Shown piece by piece: positions 8,035 to 16,784 of a stretch of 42,209 nt of DNA; position 1 is the stretch's first letter; every line of letters begins with the position of its first letter. Under the pieces are notes generated by a model, which searched no databases, was not told the DNA's origin, and saw only the letters and a program-made list of their open reading frames with translations. Source of the DNA: Deltaproteobacteria bacterium (GTDB lineage: Bacteria; Desulfobacterota; Binatia; UBA12015); NCBI GenBank assembly GCA_016874715.1, contig VGTK01000030.1, forward strand, positions 1-42,209. The letters are read 5' to 3'. A program made the position numbers and the translations under genes.

Positions 8035-9210
8035 ATGAAGGACGTCGTCATCTCCGGGCTGGGCGTGATCTCCGCCGCCGGGATCGGCGTCGCGACAACC
8101 AGAGAATCCCTGCGCACCGGCGCGCGCCGGCCTGGCCCGGTCTCGGTGTTCCCGTCGCAGCTGTCCTATCCCGTCTTCGAGGTCGCTCGCTTGCAGCAGG
8201 ACGATCCCGCGCCCGGGCTGCGGACCCTCGACCTCGCCCGCACGGCGGTCCTCGAGGCCCTGCAGGACGCCGGGCTCTTGCCGCTTCCGGACGGGCGGCG
8301 GGTGGGCATCTGTCTCGGCACCACGGTGGCGAGCCAGGTCAACGACCTCGACTTCTATCGCGCCTATCGGGCAGGCGCACCCGCGAAGCTCGATTCGGTC
8401 GAACGCTATCTGCACGGGAACCTCGCAGGTGCCCTGCAGCGCTCGCTCGGCGCGTCCGGCCCGGCCGTGACGGTGGTCAACGCGTGCTCGTCGGGCGCCG
8501 ATGCGATCGGCATCGCGCGGTCCTGGATCACTGCCGGGTACTGCGACATCGCGGTGGCCGGGGGCGCGGACGAGATCTGCTCGGTGCCGCTGTCCGGCTT
8601 CGGTGTTCTCGGCATCCTGTCGAGTGCGCCCTGCCGGCCCTTCGACCGAGACCGCGGTGGGCTCAACCTCGGGGAGGGGGCGGGCGTCCTGGTGCTCGAG
8701 ACACCCGAGAGCCTGCAATCGCGGGGGCGAAGCGCGGATCTCGTCCTCGCGGCGTACGGCTCGGCGATCGACGCGTACCACCTGACGGCGCCCCATCCCG
8801 AGGGAGTCGGGCTGGAGGCGGCGCTGCGCTGGGCTCTGCGGGCCGCGGCGATCACGCCGGAGGACGTCGACTTCGTGAACGCCCACGGCACCGGAACGAT
8901 GGACAACGACCTGGTCGAAGCGGCGACCCTGGCGCGCGTCTTCGGCAAGGACGTCCGCTTCCTGTCGACCAAAGGCATCACCGGGCACACGCTCGGCGCC
9001 GCCGGCGGCCTCGAGGCGGCGTTCACGGCGCTCGCGCTGCGCGACGGCGAGGTGCCGGCGAGTGCCGGGTTCGCCACCTGCGACCCGCAGATCGGCATCC
9101 GTCCGCTTGCGCGGCGCACCCGGGTCGAGCGCGACCACGCGGTCTCCACGTCCCTGGCATTCGGCGGCGGCAATGCCGCACTCGTGCTGCGGCGAACGCG
9201 GGAGCGGTGA
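8035..9210 (+). CDS. Beta-ketoacyl-ACP synthase (FabF-like, catalytically complete)
   Basis: 391 residues. The Cys-His-His triad is intact: VVNACSSGADA with Cys151, NAHGTGT with His284, and KGITGHTLGAAG with His318. PFDRDRGGLNLGEGAG and the C-terminal SLAFGGGNAALVLRR are further KAS II hallmarks. It would catalyse decarboxylative Claisen condensation of malonyl-ACP with an acyl or aryl-polyenoyl primer. Downstream is a KS-family protein lacking the cysteine (9242-10300), so the two probably form a KS/chain-length-factor heterodimer, as in type II PKS and the ApeO/ApeC pair. ATG 8035 begins at the conserved VVISGLGVIS strand. Its TGA overlaps the ATG of a 12-codon mini-ORF. Confidence 0.95.
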   Translation: MKDVVISGLGVISAAGIGVATTRESLRTGARRPGPVSVFPSQLSYPVFEVARLQQDDPAPGLRTLDLARTAVLEALQDAGLLPLPDGRRVGICLGTTVASQVNDLDFYRAYRAGAPAKLDSVERYLHGNLAGALQRSLGASGPAVTVVNACSSGADAIGIARSWITAGYCDIAVAGGADEICSVPLSGFGVLGILSSAPCRPFDRDRGGLNLGEGAGVLVLETPESLQSRGRSADLVLAAYGSAIDAYHLTAPHPEGVGLEAALRWALRAAAITPEDVDFVNAHGTGTMDNDLVEAATLARVFGKDVRFLSTKGITGHTLGAAGGLEAAFTALALRDGEVPASAGFATCDPQIGIRPLARRTRVERDHAVSTSLAFGGGNAALVLRRTRER

Positions 9211-9245
9211 TGATCGTCCTGCATCGGGCGCGGGAGCGGCGATGA
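9197..9245 (+). repeat. Period-32 duplication of the KS/KS-like gene junction, creating a mini-ORF
   Basis: The 17-base segment cgcgggagcggtgatga (9197-9213) recurs as cgcgggagcggcgatga (9229-9245), offset 32 bases. The first copy holds the stop of the upstream KS, the second the start of the next gene. Between them lies an in-frame mini-ORF at 9210-9245 that would read MIVLHRARERR-stop. Its ATG overlaps the KS stop by one base and its stop overlaps the next ATG by four, so coupling is relayed. Whether the peptide is made is unknown. Confidence 0.75.
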
Positions 9246-10300
9246 ACGTCGCCGGCATCGGCATCGTCTTCAGCCGCGGCCGCGGTCTCGACGCGCTCGC
9301 GGCCGCGCTGCGCGAGGGCTGGCGAGCACCGACGTGGCGCGCGGTCGCCTCTCTGCCCGGCGCGGAGGTGCCGGTGCACGCGGTGGACGACGCGCTGCTG
9401 CGCGACCGCGCGATCCTCGGACAGATGCGACGTGCGGACCGCTTCACGAAGATGGCGGTGCTCGCCGCCGCCGATGCGGTGGTCGATGCCGGTCTCGCGG
9501 TCGCACCGGGCAGCACCGATGTCGGCATCGTCGTTGCGAGCGGTCTCGGATCGCACGCGACCGCCTTCCGCTTCCTCGACGAGATGCTCGAGTTCGGCGA
9601 AGCGGCGCCCTCGCCGACGCTGTTCTCACGCTCCGTGCAGAACGCGGCCGCGTCGCACATCGCACTCCACCTGGGAGCCCACGGCCCCACAACGACGCTG
9701 ACCCAGTTCCACCTCTCTTTTCACCAGGCTCTCCTCGTGGCGTCGGCGTGGCTGTCGGAAGGACGCTGCTCGCACGTTCTGGTCGGAGCAGCCGAGGAGT
9801 GCGGCGCCGTGATGGAGTACGTCTGTCGCGAGCGGATCCGGCTCGCCCCGGACGGCCGGATCGAGCCGCTGCGCTTCGGAGCAGCACCCGAGGCGGTGCC
9901 GGGCGAGGGTAGCGTGTTCTTCGTGCTCGCTCGTGACCGAGCGTCACGGTGCTACGGGACGCTCGAGGTGGCGCCTGCGCCGTCGCTCGACGCCGCCGAC
10001 CTCGTCCTGGTCGACTCCGACGGCTTGACGGAGGATGAAACGCCCTATCGAGCGGTGGCAGGCGCTCGAGCGGTGGCGGCGTACTCGCCGGTGTACGGGA
10101 GCATGATGACCGGTACGGCCTTCCACTGTGCCGCCGCCCTGCTCATGCTGCGCGATCGCCTGCGCTTCGCCGTGCCGGTGACCGAGAATCCCCACCGCTT
10201 GACCGTTCCGCTGCTTCCGGAGCCTTCCGATCCGGTGCGGATCGAGTGTATCCGCCACGGCTGCGGTGAGCAGGTCGGGAGCGTTCGAATCAGCCGATGA
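9242..10300 (+). CDS. Ketosynthase-family chain-length-factor-like protein (Cys replaced by His)
   Basis: 352 residues with the thiolase fold of beta-ketoacyl synthases but without catalytic residues. Aligning the nucleophile elbow with the upstream KS (GPAVTVVNACSSG against GPTTTLTQFHLSF) puts His157 where the Cys should be, and the KxxGHxxGAAG motif is degenerate (VYGSMMTGTAFH). It resembles the KS-like subunit of aryl polyene synthases, which supports a catalytic KS and sets the chain-length pocket. It follows a complete KS, separated only by the coupled mini-ORF. ATG 9242 is chosen because MNVAGIGIVF matches the first beta strand of the family. Enzymatic condensation by this subunit alone is not expected. 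Confidence 0.85.
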   Translation: MNVAGIGIVFSRGRGLDALAAALREGWRAPTWRAVASLPGAEVPVHAVDDALLRDRAILGQMRRADRFTKMAVLAAADAVVDAGLAVAPGSTDVGIVVASGLGSHATAFRFLDEMLEFGEAAPSPTLFSRSVQNAAASHIALHLGAHGPTTTLTQFHLSFHQALLVASAWLSEGRCSHVLVGAAEECGAVMEYVCRERIRLAPDGRIEPLRFGAAPEAVPGEGSVFFVLARDRASRCYGTLEVAPAPSLDAADLVLVDSDGLTEDETPYRAVAGARAVAAYSPVYGSMMTGTAFHCAAALLMLRDRLRFAVPVTENPHRLTVPLLPEPSDPVRIECIRHGCGEQVGSVRISR

Positions 10301-10307
10301 GGTCCGG

Positions 10308-11684
10308 ATGACGGAGCCAAGCCCACAGAGCCCTTCACGGAGCGCGTACGACGTCGTCGTGATCGGCGGAGGTCCTGCCGGCACCACGTTCGCCCACCTG
10401 ATGAAGAAGCGCGGCTTCGAGGTTCTGCTTCTGGAGCGGGACCGACACCCCCGGTTCACGATCGGCGAGAGCCTCTTGCCCGGGACAGCGAAGGTCTGGC
10501 GCGAGCTGGGGCTCGAGGAAGCGCTCGAGCAGGCGGGCTTCTTGCGCAAGTACGGGGCGTACTTCTCGCTGGCCGACCGCCGAGGCGTCCGCTTCGTGAA
10601 CTTCGCGGACGGCGCCAGAGCGTCGTCCCCGTTCGCCTACGAGGTGCCGCGAGCGCAGTTCGATCTTCTGCTCTGGAACTCCGCCCGCACCGCGGGCGTC
10701 GAGTGCCTCGACGCGACCCGGGCCGAGCAGGTGTGGTTCGAGGGCGATCGCGCGGCAGGCGTCGACCTCGAGCTCGCCGACGGAACCCGCCGGCGAGTGG
10801 CCGGGCGCCTGCTCGCCGACTGCTCGGGGCGCTCGACCCTGCTCGGCAGGCAGCGCGCCATGCGGGAGCGCGATCCGCGGCTCAACAAGATCGCCCTGTA
10901 CGCGCACTTCGACGGCGTCCGACACTCCACGGGCACCGACGCGGGCACGATCGGGCTGGTCGCGGGCTCCTTCGGGTGGGCCTGGATCATCCCCTTCGGC
11001 GAGGGCCGAACGTCGGTCGGTGTCACCATGGACAACGCATGGTACGCGCGGCGCCGCCGCGCCGGCATGGATCACGAGGCGCTGTGGAACGAGGCCGTGC
11101 AGCGGCTGCCACCGCTCGCCGCCCGCCTGCACGGCGCGGTGCGGACCCGGGAGATCGAGGCAACCGCCGATTTTCAGTACAAGCTCCGCGACCTCGCCGG
11201 CGACGGCTGGGTGGTGATCGGCGACGCCGGAAACTTCGTCGATCCGATCTTCTCGTCGGGGGTTCACCTCGCGATGATCGGCGCCCGGCGAGCGAGCCGG
11301 GCCGCGGAAGCCGCGCTGCGGGACGGGCGGCTGCCAAGGGCGCGCGACTTCGACCGCTACGTGGCCAAGTCCCGGGCGTCCCTGAAGGTCTTCTCGAAGT
11401 TCATTCACGCCTGGTACGACCCGCCGTTCCGCGAGGTCTTCATCGAGCCGCCCGACCTGCGGGGAATCGGCTGGCTCCGGCGCGAGGTCACCTCGATCCT
11501 TGCCGGCCACGAGTCGCCGTCCTGGCGCACGCTGCCCGTGCTCGGGCTGCTCGTGCAGCTCGCGCGCCTCAACGAGTGGCTGCAGGGCGGCCCGAAGACG
11601 CTGCTGCCGAAGAACGAGCGGGACCGCGCGAAGCGACTCCGGCTCTCGGCGCAGCGGCGCGCCGAGCGCCGCGCGGCGCGCTGA
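10308..11684 (+). CDS. FAD-dependent halogenase-like oxidoreductase
   Basis: 458 residues. FAD binding is shown by YDVVVIGGGPAGTTFAH near the N-terminus and VVIGDAGNFVDPIFSSGV toward the C-terminus. Two flavin-halogenase-type features are present: GESLLPGTAKVW (from Gly53) and WAWIIP (224-229), fitting the WxWxIP signature that blocks monooxygenation. Lys81 in RKYGAYF is in the region where halogenases carry a catalytic lysine, but the alignment is by eye. Xanthomonadins are brominated aryl polyenes, so a halogenase would fit; a reductase or oxygenase of the same superfamily is the alternative. ATG 10308 lies 8 bases after the upstream stop. A related protein is encoded at 40188-41540. Confidence 0.82.
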   Translation: MTEPSPQSPSRSAYDVVVIGGGPAGTTFAHLMKKRGFEVLLLERDRHPRFTIGESLLPGTAKVWRELGLEEALEQAGFLRKYGAYFSLADRRGVRFVNFADGARASSPFAYEVPRAQFDLLLWNSARTAGVECLDATRAEQVWFEGDRAAGVDLELADGTRRRVAGRLLADCSGRSTLLGRQRAMRERDPRLNKIALYAHFDGVRHSTGTDAGTIGLVAGSFGWAWIIPFGEGRTSVGVTMDNAWYARRRRAGMDHEALWNEAVQRLPPLAARLHGAVRTREIEATADFQYKLRDLAGDGWVVIGDAGNFVDPIFSSGVHLAMIGARRASRAAEAALRDGRLPRARDFDRYVAKSRASLKVFSKFIHAWYDPPFREVFIEPPDLRGIGWLRREVTSILAGHESPSWRTLPVLGLLVQLARLNEWLQGGPKTLLPKNERDRAKRLRLSAQRRAERRAAR

Positions 11685-11710
11685 GCGTGGTCCCCGGCGC
11701 ACCCCACGCG

Positions 11711-13189
11711 ATGCTGCGACCCGTGCGAAGCAAGGATCCACGAAACCACCTCCTCTGGGGCGCGCTGGCGGAGCCGCCATCCGCGACCGCACCCGCCGTT
11801 CTCGGCGGTGCACGCCGGCTGAGCTACGCCGAGCTCGCAGCCGCAGCCGCACATGGAGCGGCGGAGATCGATGAGCGTTTTCCGCCCGGCAGCCGCGTTC
11901 TCATCGTGGCTTACGATCAGATGGCCGTCGCTCTGGCCCTCCTCGCGAGCCTGTACTCGCGATGCGTGCCGCTCCTCGTCGATGCCCAGCCCGGGAGCGG
12001 CCTGGACCGTATCGTGCACAACTGGCGCGTGGCCGGAGCACTCGGGGATCGTGACCTTTCGATCGGGGTGCGCGAGACGATCGCCACGGAAGCGATCCTG
12101 GCCTGGGTCGGGCCCCGGCCGCCGGCTCCGCACGAGCCGCCGGCGGTCCACGCCGACGACCCGGCTCTGTGGACGTTCACCTCGGGAACGACCGGCGACC
12201 CGCGCGCCGTGGTCCATGCCCACCGGGGTCCGCGGGCGGCCTACGAGGCGTTCGGCCGCGGGATCCTCGCCCTGAAGCCGGGAGACCGGACGATCGCGAC
12301 GGCTGGACTGCCGTTCGTCTACGCGCTCGGCAACAACCTCCTGTTCCCGCTCCTCGCCGGTGCCGCCGCGATTCTCCCGGGCGACCTCAGGCTGCCGACG
12401 GTCCTCCACGAGCTGCGCCGCCACGAGGCGTCCGTCCTGGTCAGCGGGCCATGGTCGCTGGAAGCGATCGCGCGCCTCGGCGACCGGCCGAGCTGGGGCG
12501 CTGCACTGCGGCACCTGCGCCTCGTCCTGTCCGCGGGCGAGCCTCTCGCCGAGTCCGTGTTCGAGCGCTGGCGGTCGACGTTCGGCCAGCGCCCGCTCGA
12601 CAACCTCGGCTGTACGGAGATGTTCAACTCCTTCCTGGCGGCGGATCTGGCGGCAGCACGACCCGGCTCGCTCGGCGGCGTTGTACCGGGCTTCGAGGTC
12701 CGTGTCGGCGGGGCGGCACCGGCTCCGCATCGACGGGGCGCGCTGTCGGTGCGGGGGGAAAGTCGAGCCATCGGCATCTCGTCGGATGGGCTCGAGGGTC
12801 GGATCGAACCGATCGGCGAGGCCTGGTGTGAGACCGGCGACGAGGTCGAGATCGACGGCGAGGGTCGCTTCGTCTACCTGGGCCGCCTGGACGATCGCTT
12901 CAAGGTCCGTGGCCAGTTCGTGCGTCCGGCCGAGGTCGAGCGGCGGCTGCTACGTCTGCCCGGCGTGCGGGAGTGCATGGTCGTCGGAGACGTGGACGAG
13001 CGCGATCTCGCACGCGTCATGGTACGCGTCGTCGTCGACCCGGCCTGGCAGACCGACGATGTGTTCCGCAGGATCCGCGAGGAGATCCGGAGCGCGATCC
13101 CGGCCGCCGCGCGCACGGTCCGGCTCGAGGCGGCGGAGACGCTGCCGCGCAACGCACGCGGGAAGCTGACGCGCGCGCGCGGCAGGTGA
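11711..13189 (+). CDS. AMP-forming ligase, benzoate-CoA-ligase-like
   Basis: 492 residues. ANL superfamily motifs: TFTSGTTGDPRAVVHAHRG (about 155-173), LGCTEMFNSF, ETGDEVEIDGEGRFVYLGR, and NARGKLTRARG with the C-terminal Lys. The hinge-region sequence DRFKVRGQFVRPAEVE and the overall pattern resemble benzoate/4-hydroxybenzoate-CoA ligases, so an aromatic starter such as a hydroxybenzoate or cinnamate is a reasonable guess. It closes the P450-to-ligase operon. The start could be GTG 11687 or ATG 11711; the latter is preferred because the extra residues are not conserved-looking. No aromatic ammonia-lyase or chorismate-lyase gene was found in the window to supply the acid. Confidence 0.88.
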   Translation: MLRPVRSKDPRNHLLWGALAEPPSATAPAVLGGARRLSYAELAAAAAHGAAEIDERFPPGSRVLIVAYDQMAVALALLASLYSRCVPLLVDAQPGSGLDRIVHNWRVAGALGDRDLSIGVRETIATEAILAWVGPRPPAPHEPPAVHADDPALWTFTSGTTGDPRAVVHAHRGPRAAYEAFGRGILALKPGDRTIATAGLPFVYALGNNLLFPLLAGAAAILPGDLRLPTVLHELRRHEASVLVSGPWSLEAIARLGDRPSWGAALRHLRLVLSAGEPLAESVFERWRSTFGQRPLDNLGCTEMFNSFLAADLAAARPGSLGGVVPGFEVRVGGAAPAPHRRGALSVRGESRAIGISSDGLEGRIEPIGEAWCETGDEVEIDGEGRFVYLGRLDDRFKVRGQFVRPAEVERRLLRLPGVRECMVVGDVDERDLARVMVRVVVDPAWQTDDVFRRIREEIRSAIPAAARTVRLEAAETLPRNARGKLTRARGR

Positions 13190-13430
13190 GAACCGCTCGC
13201 GCGGGCGACCAGCTTCGCCAACATCGAGGGCGCCGACGACGGCTTCGTCGGCCCCGCGTCCGTGGCCGGATCGAGCGCCGCCGGGGGTCGCTCAGGACCG
13301 AACTTCGATCGGGGTCTGACCGCGTGGTCTTGCGGGGTCAGCACCGCGCGGACCTCGGCACCCGGGTTCCGTGGGAACCTCGCCTGACTCGTCGGTCTCT
13401 CACGGTGTACTCTAAGCGCTGCGGCGGCGC
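13190..13430. other. Convergent intergenic region, no gene seen
   Basis: This 241-base gap lies between a plus-strand and a minus-strand gene end. It contains one perfect 8-base stem, gccgacga (13232-13239) and tcgtcggc (13245-13252), with a 5-base loop and no following T-run. A bidirectional terminator is possible but unproven. Confidence 0.3.
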
Positions 13431-14789
13431 TCAGCGTTCCGGCGCCGCGTGCTCGTCGAGCGCGCCCACCAGGATCGACATGGTCGTCGGATCGGTGAGC
13501 ACGCCGGTATGGGTGGCGTCGATCCCGTACGAGCGCTGCGCGCGCCGGTGCACCGGCAGTGCGAGCTGGCTGCGCATCGTGATCGTGCCGTCGCCGCTCG
13601 GGCTCACACGCCCGAGCCGGGCGCCGTTGTCGTAGGCGAAGAGCAGGTAGAAGGGCATCGTGGCCGGCAGCGGCGTCGCTGCGATGCGCTGCACGAAGTC
13701 GCTGCCGGTCGCGACGTCGCGCCACGAGGGCACGACCTCCGGCGCACGCTCGACGCCACGGCGTGCCCCGTCGTCGCCACCGTAGGGCGTCGCAATCGAG
13801 ACGAGCAGCTTCAGCCAGCGCGGCGGCTCCCTTTGCGACAGCATCGTGACGGCCTCGTAGGCGACCAGCCCACCCATGCTGTGCGCGACGATCACCACGC
13901 GCTCCAGCCCCAGCTCCGCCGCCGACAGCTCGAGCGTCGAGCTCAGTACGGCCGCGATCTGCGCGAGCGGCAACCCCGACGGATAGAAGAAGAACCACGG
14001 CTGATAGCGCGATCGATCGAGACCCGCGACCAGCGAAGCGAACTCGACCGGCGCACCGCCGATGCCGTGCACGAAGAGCACCTGCGTCTTGCGCGGGTCG
14101 GGGTCCTCGAGCCCGAAGAAGTACCCCTGGGTGTGCACCATCAGCTCGATCGGGTGGAACAGACCGCGCTGCCCCCAGCGGGCCGCGAAGAAGTCGTCGT
14201 CGAGCGACGCGAAGACGTTGCTCGAGCGCTTGACCTCGATCCGGACGGGCACGCTCGCCGCCCGGGGGCTCGCCAGGTCGACGGCGACCACCGGGCCGTC
14301 GATGGCGAAGCCGTCGATGGACGCGGCCGACCGGACACCGACGGGGGCCGACGGATCCGTGCTCCCGACCAGCTCGCTCGACTCGAACACGCCGTCGCGA
14401 TCGCCGTCGGCGAAGAACAGCAAGTCGTAGTCCCCCTCGGGAAGCAGGAGGTTGTACGAGTCGATGGGGCGGGCGACGAGCTTCCAGCCGACGATCTCGT
14501 CGGCGGCGAGTTCGTGGCCGACGGCGACCAGCAGGATCGCCTCGTCGCGAGCCTCGGCCCCCGTGATCCGGCCCGCGACACGATAGCCGTCTCCCGGCGC
14601 CATGGCGCGCTGCAGGGCGAGCCGTGGCTCACGCGCGAACTGTCGGCGCATCGCGCGCTGGTCGCGCACCATTCCCAGGTACTGGCAGCCGGACGCGAGC
14701 ACGCCGATCGCGATGCCGACCACCGCGCAGGCCACTCTCCGCCAAGGGCCCCTCACGCGTGCCCGGCTCCTCGGAGCGATGCGCGGCAC
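13431..14789 (-). CDS. Lipoprotein with C-terminal alpha/beta-hydrolase (lipase-like) domain
   Basis: About 452 residues. The N-terminus has basic residues, a hydrophobic helix (VACAVVGIAIGV) and the lipobox LASGC, with Cys35 lipidated if GTG 14789 is the start. A first domain of ~220 residues (PEGDYDLLFFADGDRDG, then beta-rich sequence) has no family I can name. The C-terminal hydrolase has the oxyanion segment VLFVHGIGGAP, the nucleophile elbow VAHSMGG and a candidate His in IDATHTGVL. It resembles esterase/lipases of outer-membrane lipoproteins and could act on a lipid or ester-linked product at the cell surface. It is transcribed alone. Homology to a PGAP1-like lipase is possible. Confidence 0.82.
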   Translation of the reverse strand: MPRIAPRSRARVRGPWRRVACAVVGIAIGVLASGCQYLGMVRDQRAMRRQFAREPRLALQRAMAPGDGYRVAGRITGAEARDEAILLVAVGHELAADEIVGWKLVARPIDSYNLLLPEGDYDLLFFADGDRDGVFESSELVGSTDPSAPVGVRSAASIDGFAIDGPVVAVDLASPRAASVPVRIEVKRSSNVFASLDDDFFAARWGQRGLFHPIELMVHTQGYFFGLEDPDPRKTQVLFVHGIGGAPVEFASLVAGLDRSRYQPWFFFYPSGLPLAQIAAVLSSTLELSAAELGLERVVIVAHSMGGLVAYEAVTMLSQREPPRWLKLLVSIATPYGGDDGARRGVERAPEVVPSWRDVATGSDFVQRIAATPLPATMPFYLLFAYDNGARLGRVSPSGDGTITMRSQLALPVHRRAQRSYGIDATHTGVLTDPTTMSILVGALDEHAAPER

Positions 14790-14892
14790 ATGACCGGCGA
14801 CCTGATAGCGCCGGCGCGGGCGCCCGCGCAAGACGGCGCACGCCGGGCCGCGTGCACGACCGTCCGGCACCGCGTGCAACCTCGGCAGCCAG

Positions 14893-15684
14893 ATGCCATG
14901 GACTCAAGTCCATGATCTCGGGTCCACCCACGCAACGGCTCGAGCCCGCCGTGCTCGATTGATCGACGACCACGCCTACGCTCGCCTCGTCGAGGCAGCC
15001 AGCGAGCCCTATCGCGTCGCCGGCCGCTTCGCCTGGCGCTTCGCGCGCGGCAAGCTGCTCGGCGATCCCGTGTTCCGCTACCTGCTCGAGGCGCGACTCA
15101 TCCCCGAGGGGGCGCGCGTACTCGACCTGGGCTGTGGCCAGGGGCTGCTCGGGGCACTGCTGGCGGCGACTGACGTCCGCACCGGCTCCGCCGACCACGA
15201 AGGATGGAACCGGCAGGGCGTTCCATCCGACCGGCCGCGCATCGCGGCCTATCGCGGCATCGAGATGATGGCATCCGACGTGGCGCGCGCGCAGCGCGCC
15301 CTGGGCCCGGGCTGCGGCGTGGAGGCGGGCGACATCCGCAGCGTGGAGCTCGGCGTCGCAGACGCCATCGTGATCCTCGACGTGCTGCACTACATGGATC
15401 GCGCAGCGCAGGACGACGTGCTGCGCCGCGTTCGCCGGTCGCTTGACGGCGGCGGCGTGCTGCTGCTGCGCGTGGGCGACGCCTCGGCCGGTCTGCCGTT
15501 TCGCGTCAGCAACTGGGTCGATCGCAGCGTCGCTCTCGCGCGCGGGCACGGCGCGACGCTGTTCCACTGCCGCAGCGTGGCCCAGTGGCGCGCGGCACTC
15601 GAAGCGCTCGACTTCAGCGTGCAGACCGAGCCGATGAGCCGAGGCACGCCGTTCGCCAACGTGCTCCTGTGCGCGCGTCGCTGA
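14893..15684 (+). CDS. Class I SAM-dependent methyltransferase
   Basis: 263 residues. The SAM-binding motif I is ARVLDLGCGQGLLGALLAA, and the post-motif DAIVILDVLHYMDR plus LDGGGVLLLRVGD mark a Methyltransf_11/25-type fold. Methyltransferases of this kind occur in aryl polyene clusters, where they methylate the aromatic head group. The sequence from LIDDHAYARLV onward looks structured. The first ~24 residues from ATG 14893 are less convincing, and a TTG near 14959 is an alternative start. It diverges from the lipoprotein hydrolase. Substrate is inferred only from context. Confidence 0.85.
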   Translation: MPWTQVHDLGSTHATARARRARLIDDHAYARLVEAASEPYRVAGRFAWRFARGKLLGDPVFRYLLEARLIPEGARVLDLGCGQGLLGALLAATDVRTGSADHEGWNRQGVPSDRPRIAAYRGIEMMASDVARAQRALGPGCGVEAGDIRSVELGVADAIVILDVLHYMDRAAQDDVLRRVRRSLDGGGVLLLRVGDASAGLPFRVSNWVDRSVALARGHGATLFHCRSVAQWRAALEALDFSVQTEPMSRGTPFANVLLCARR

Positions 15685-15900
15685 GCGGCTGCCTTGGTCG
15701 AGGTGCCAGACACAGCACCCCCTTCTCGCCCGCCTGGCTGCGATTCTCCCCGTCGACCTCAGCCCACATACCTAACTTTCGCCTCCATGAGACCTCCGAG
15801 TTCGATACGAGCCAGGACGCCCGAGCTAAGGCGGCGAGCCTCTTCTGGGAACGCGGCCCGGTCGCGCTGACGTCCAAGTAAGTGGCTGCATGCTCATCCC
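15685..15900. other. Intergenic spacer at the left side of a lower-GC islet
   Basis: No convincing coding sequence is visible here. Base composition drops relative to the flanking genes and continues low through the neighbouring UbiE-like gene. No terminal inverted repeat or transposase was recognised. Confidence 0.4.
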
Positions 15901-16665
15901 TTACGGTTTCGTAGCCTGGTACTCGGCGAGGATGGGAAGGCCTTTGGCATCAACGTGACGTCGGGCATCAACGAAACCGACGGACTGCAGCGTCGTCACG
16001 ACCTGGTGCGGCGGCACGCAAGCCTCGATGGTGTCCCAGTAGTAGCGCCACAGTTTCCGCGTGCCGTGCTTGTTTTGACTGACCACGAAGGCCAGGGACG
16101 GGAGCACGCTCCTCATGTAGACCTTGAGCAGCCTGCGTCCCCAAGCGCTCTCCGGCTTGGTGATTTCAAGCAGGCATAGCTTCCCCGCGGGTTTCAGCAC
16201 GCGCTTGAACTCCGCAAAGGCCACTGACAGGTCGCTCACATGCCGCAGCGCGTAACCCAGACTCACGAAATCGAAACTGGCGTCCGGGAACGGGACCTCC
16301 TCGGCGCGCCCTTCGACTAACTGAACACCCGGAAGGTTGGCCTGCGCCATCATTCCGGGACTCGGATCAACGCCCACCACAAGTGATGGATCGCCAGTGA
16401 TGCGCACGGCGGCGCGCGCTACCAAGCCCGTGCCCGTGCCTATGTCCAATACGCGCATACCGGCCGTGAGACCGGCCCGCTTGAGCGCCTCACCGCGATA
16501 CCACGCGCCCGTGCCCAGGCCCAGAACGGCCTCCATGCGGTCATAGTCTTGGGCGGTGCTGTCGAAGATAGCGCGCAAAAAACCTGCACGCTCGGCCTCG
16601 CTGGCGTAGTAGTCGGTCAGCGGCTGGTGCGGTGCATGGATCGCTTCTTTGCGTTCGGAGGTCAT
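15901..16665 (-). CDS. UbiE/COQ5-family methyltransferase
   Basis: 254 residues. The UbiE family pattern is strong: FDSTAQDYDRMEAVLGLGTGAWYRGEAL near the N-terminus, SAM motif MRVLDIGTGTGLVARAA, VEGRAEEVPFPDASFDFVSLGYALRHV, and the C-terminal FKRVLKPAGKLCLLEITKP. UbiE enzymes C-methylate quinone or other aromatic rings, and relatives methylate diverse small molecules. Codon use and GC are clearly lower than in neighbours: one 60-base row within the gene counts to about 57% G+C against about 73% in the KS gene next door. This suggests later acquisition. It is downstream of the KS/KS-like pair but separated by a hairpin-rich 119-base gap, so co-transcription is uncertain. TAA stop, ATG start. 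Confidence 0.93.
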   Translation of the reverse strand: MTSERKEAIHAPHQPLTDYYASEAERAGFLRAIFDSTAQDYDRMEAVLGLGTGAWYRGEALKRAGLTAGMRVLDIGTGTGLVARAAVRITGDPSLVVGVDPSPGMMAQANLPGVQLVEGRAEEVPFPDASFDFVSLGYALRHVSDLSVAFAEFKRVLKPAGKLCLLEITKPESAWGRRLLKVYMRSVLPSLAFVVSQNKHGTRKLWRYYWDTIEACVPPHQVVTTLQSVGFVDARRHVDAKGLPILAEYQATKP

Positions 16666-16741
16666 GGCGTCCGGATGCTAAACGTTCACCACGTCATCGG
16701 CCAGTGCGGACGCAGAAACTGCCTCATCCTGAGGTAGTGGT

Positions 16742-16767
16742 CGCAAGTCCTCGCGCAAGGACTTGCG
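16742..16767. other. Perfect 10-bp hairpin between KS-like and UbiE-like genes
   Basis: cgcaagtcct (16742-16751) pairs perfectly with aggacttgcg (16758-16767) around a 6-base loop. Two shorter inverted repeats lie close by: cctca/tgagg at 16722-16734, and cacggat/atccgtg at 16786-16809, the latter spanning the KS-like stop codon. None is followed by a T-run on either strand. They may mark an insertion boundary or act as transcript processing or termination structures. Confidence 0.5.
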
Positions 16768-16784
16768 GTCTGCACCTGCGGTCC

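Noticed and set aside
13232..13252. Rho-independent terminator
   Set aside because: A perfect 8-base stem exists in a convergent gap, but no T-run follows on either strand.
15614..15877. Small minus-strand gene of about 87 codons
   Set aside because: It overlaps the end of the methyltransferase gene, has no ribosome site or recognisable motif, and lies largely in a compositional transition.
16742..16767. Terminator or end of an insertion sequence
   Set aside because: The hairpin is perfect but lacks a T-run, and no transposase or matching terminal repeat was seen at the other border of the lower-GC islet. Kept only as an unexplained hairpin.
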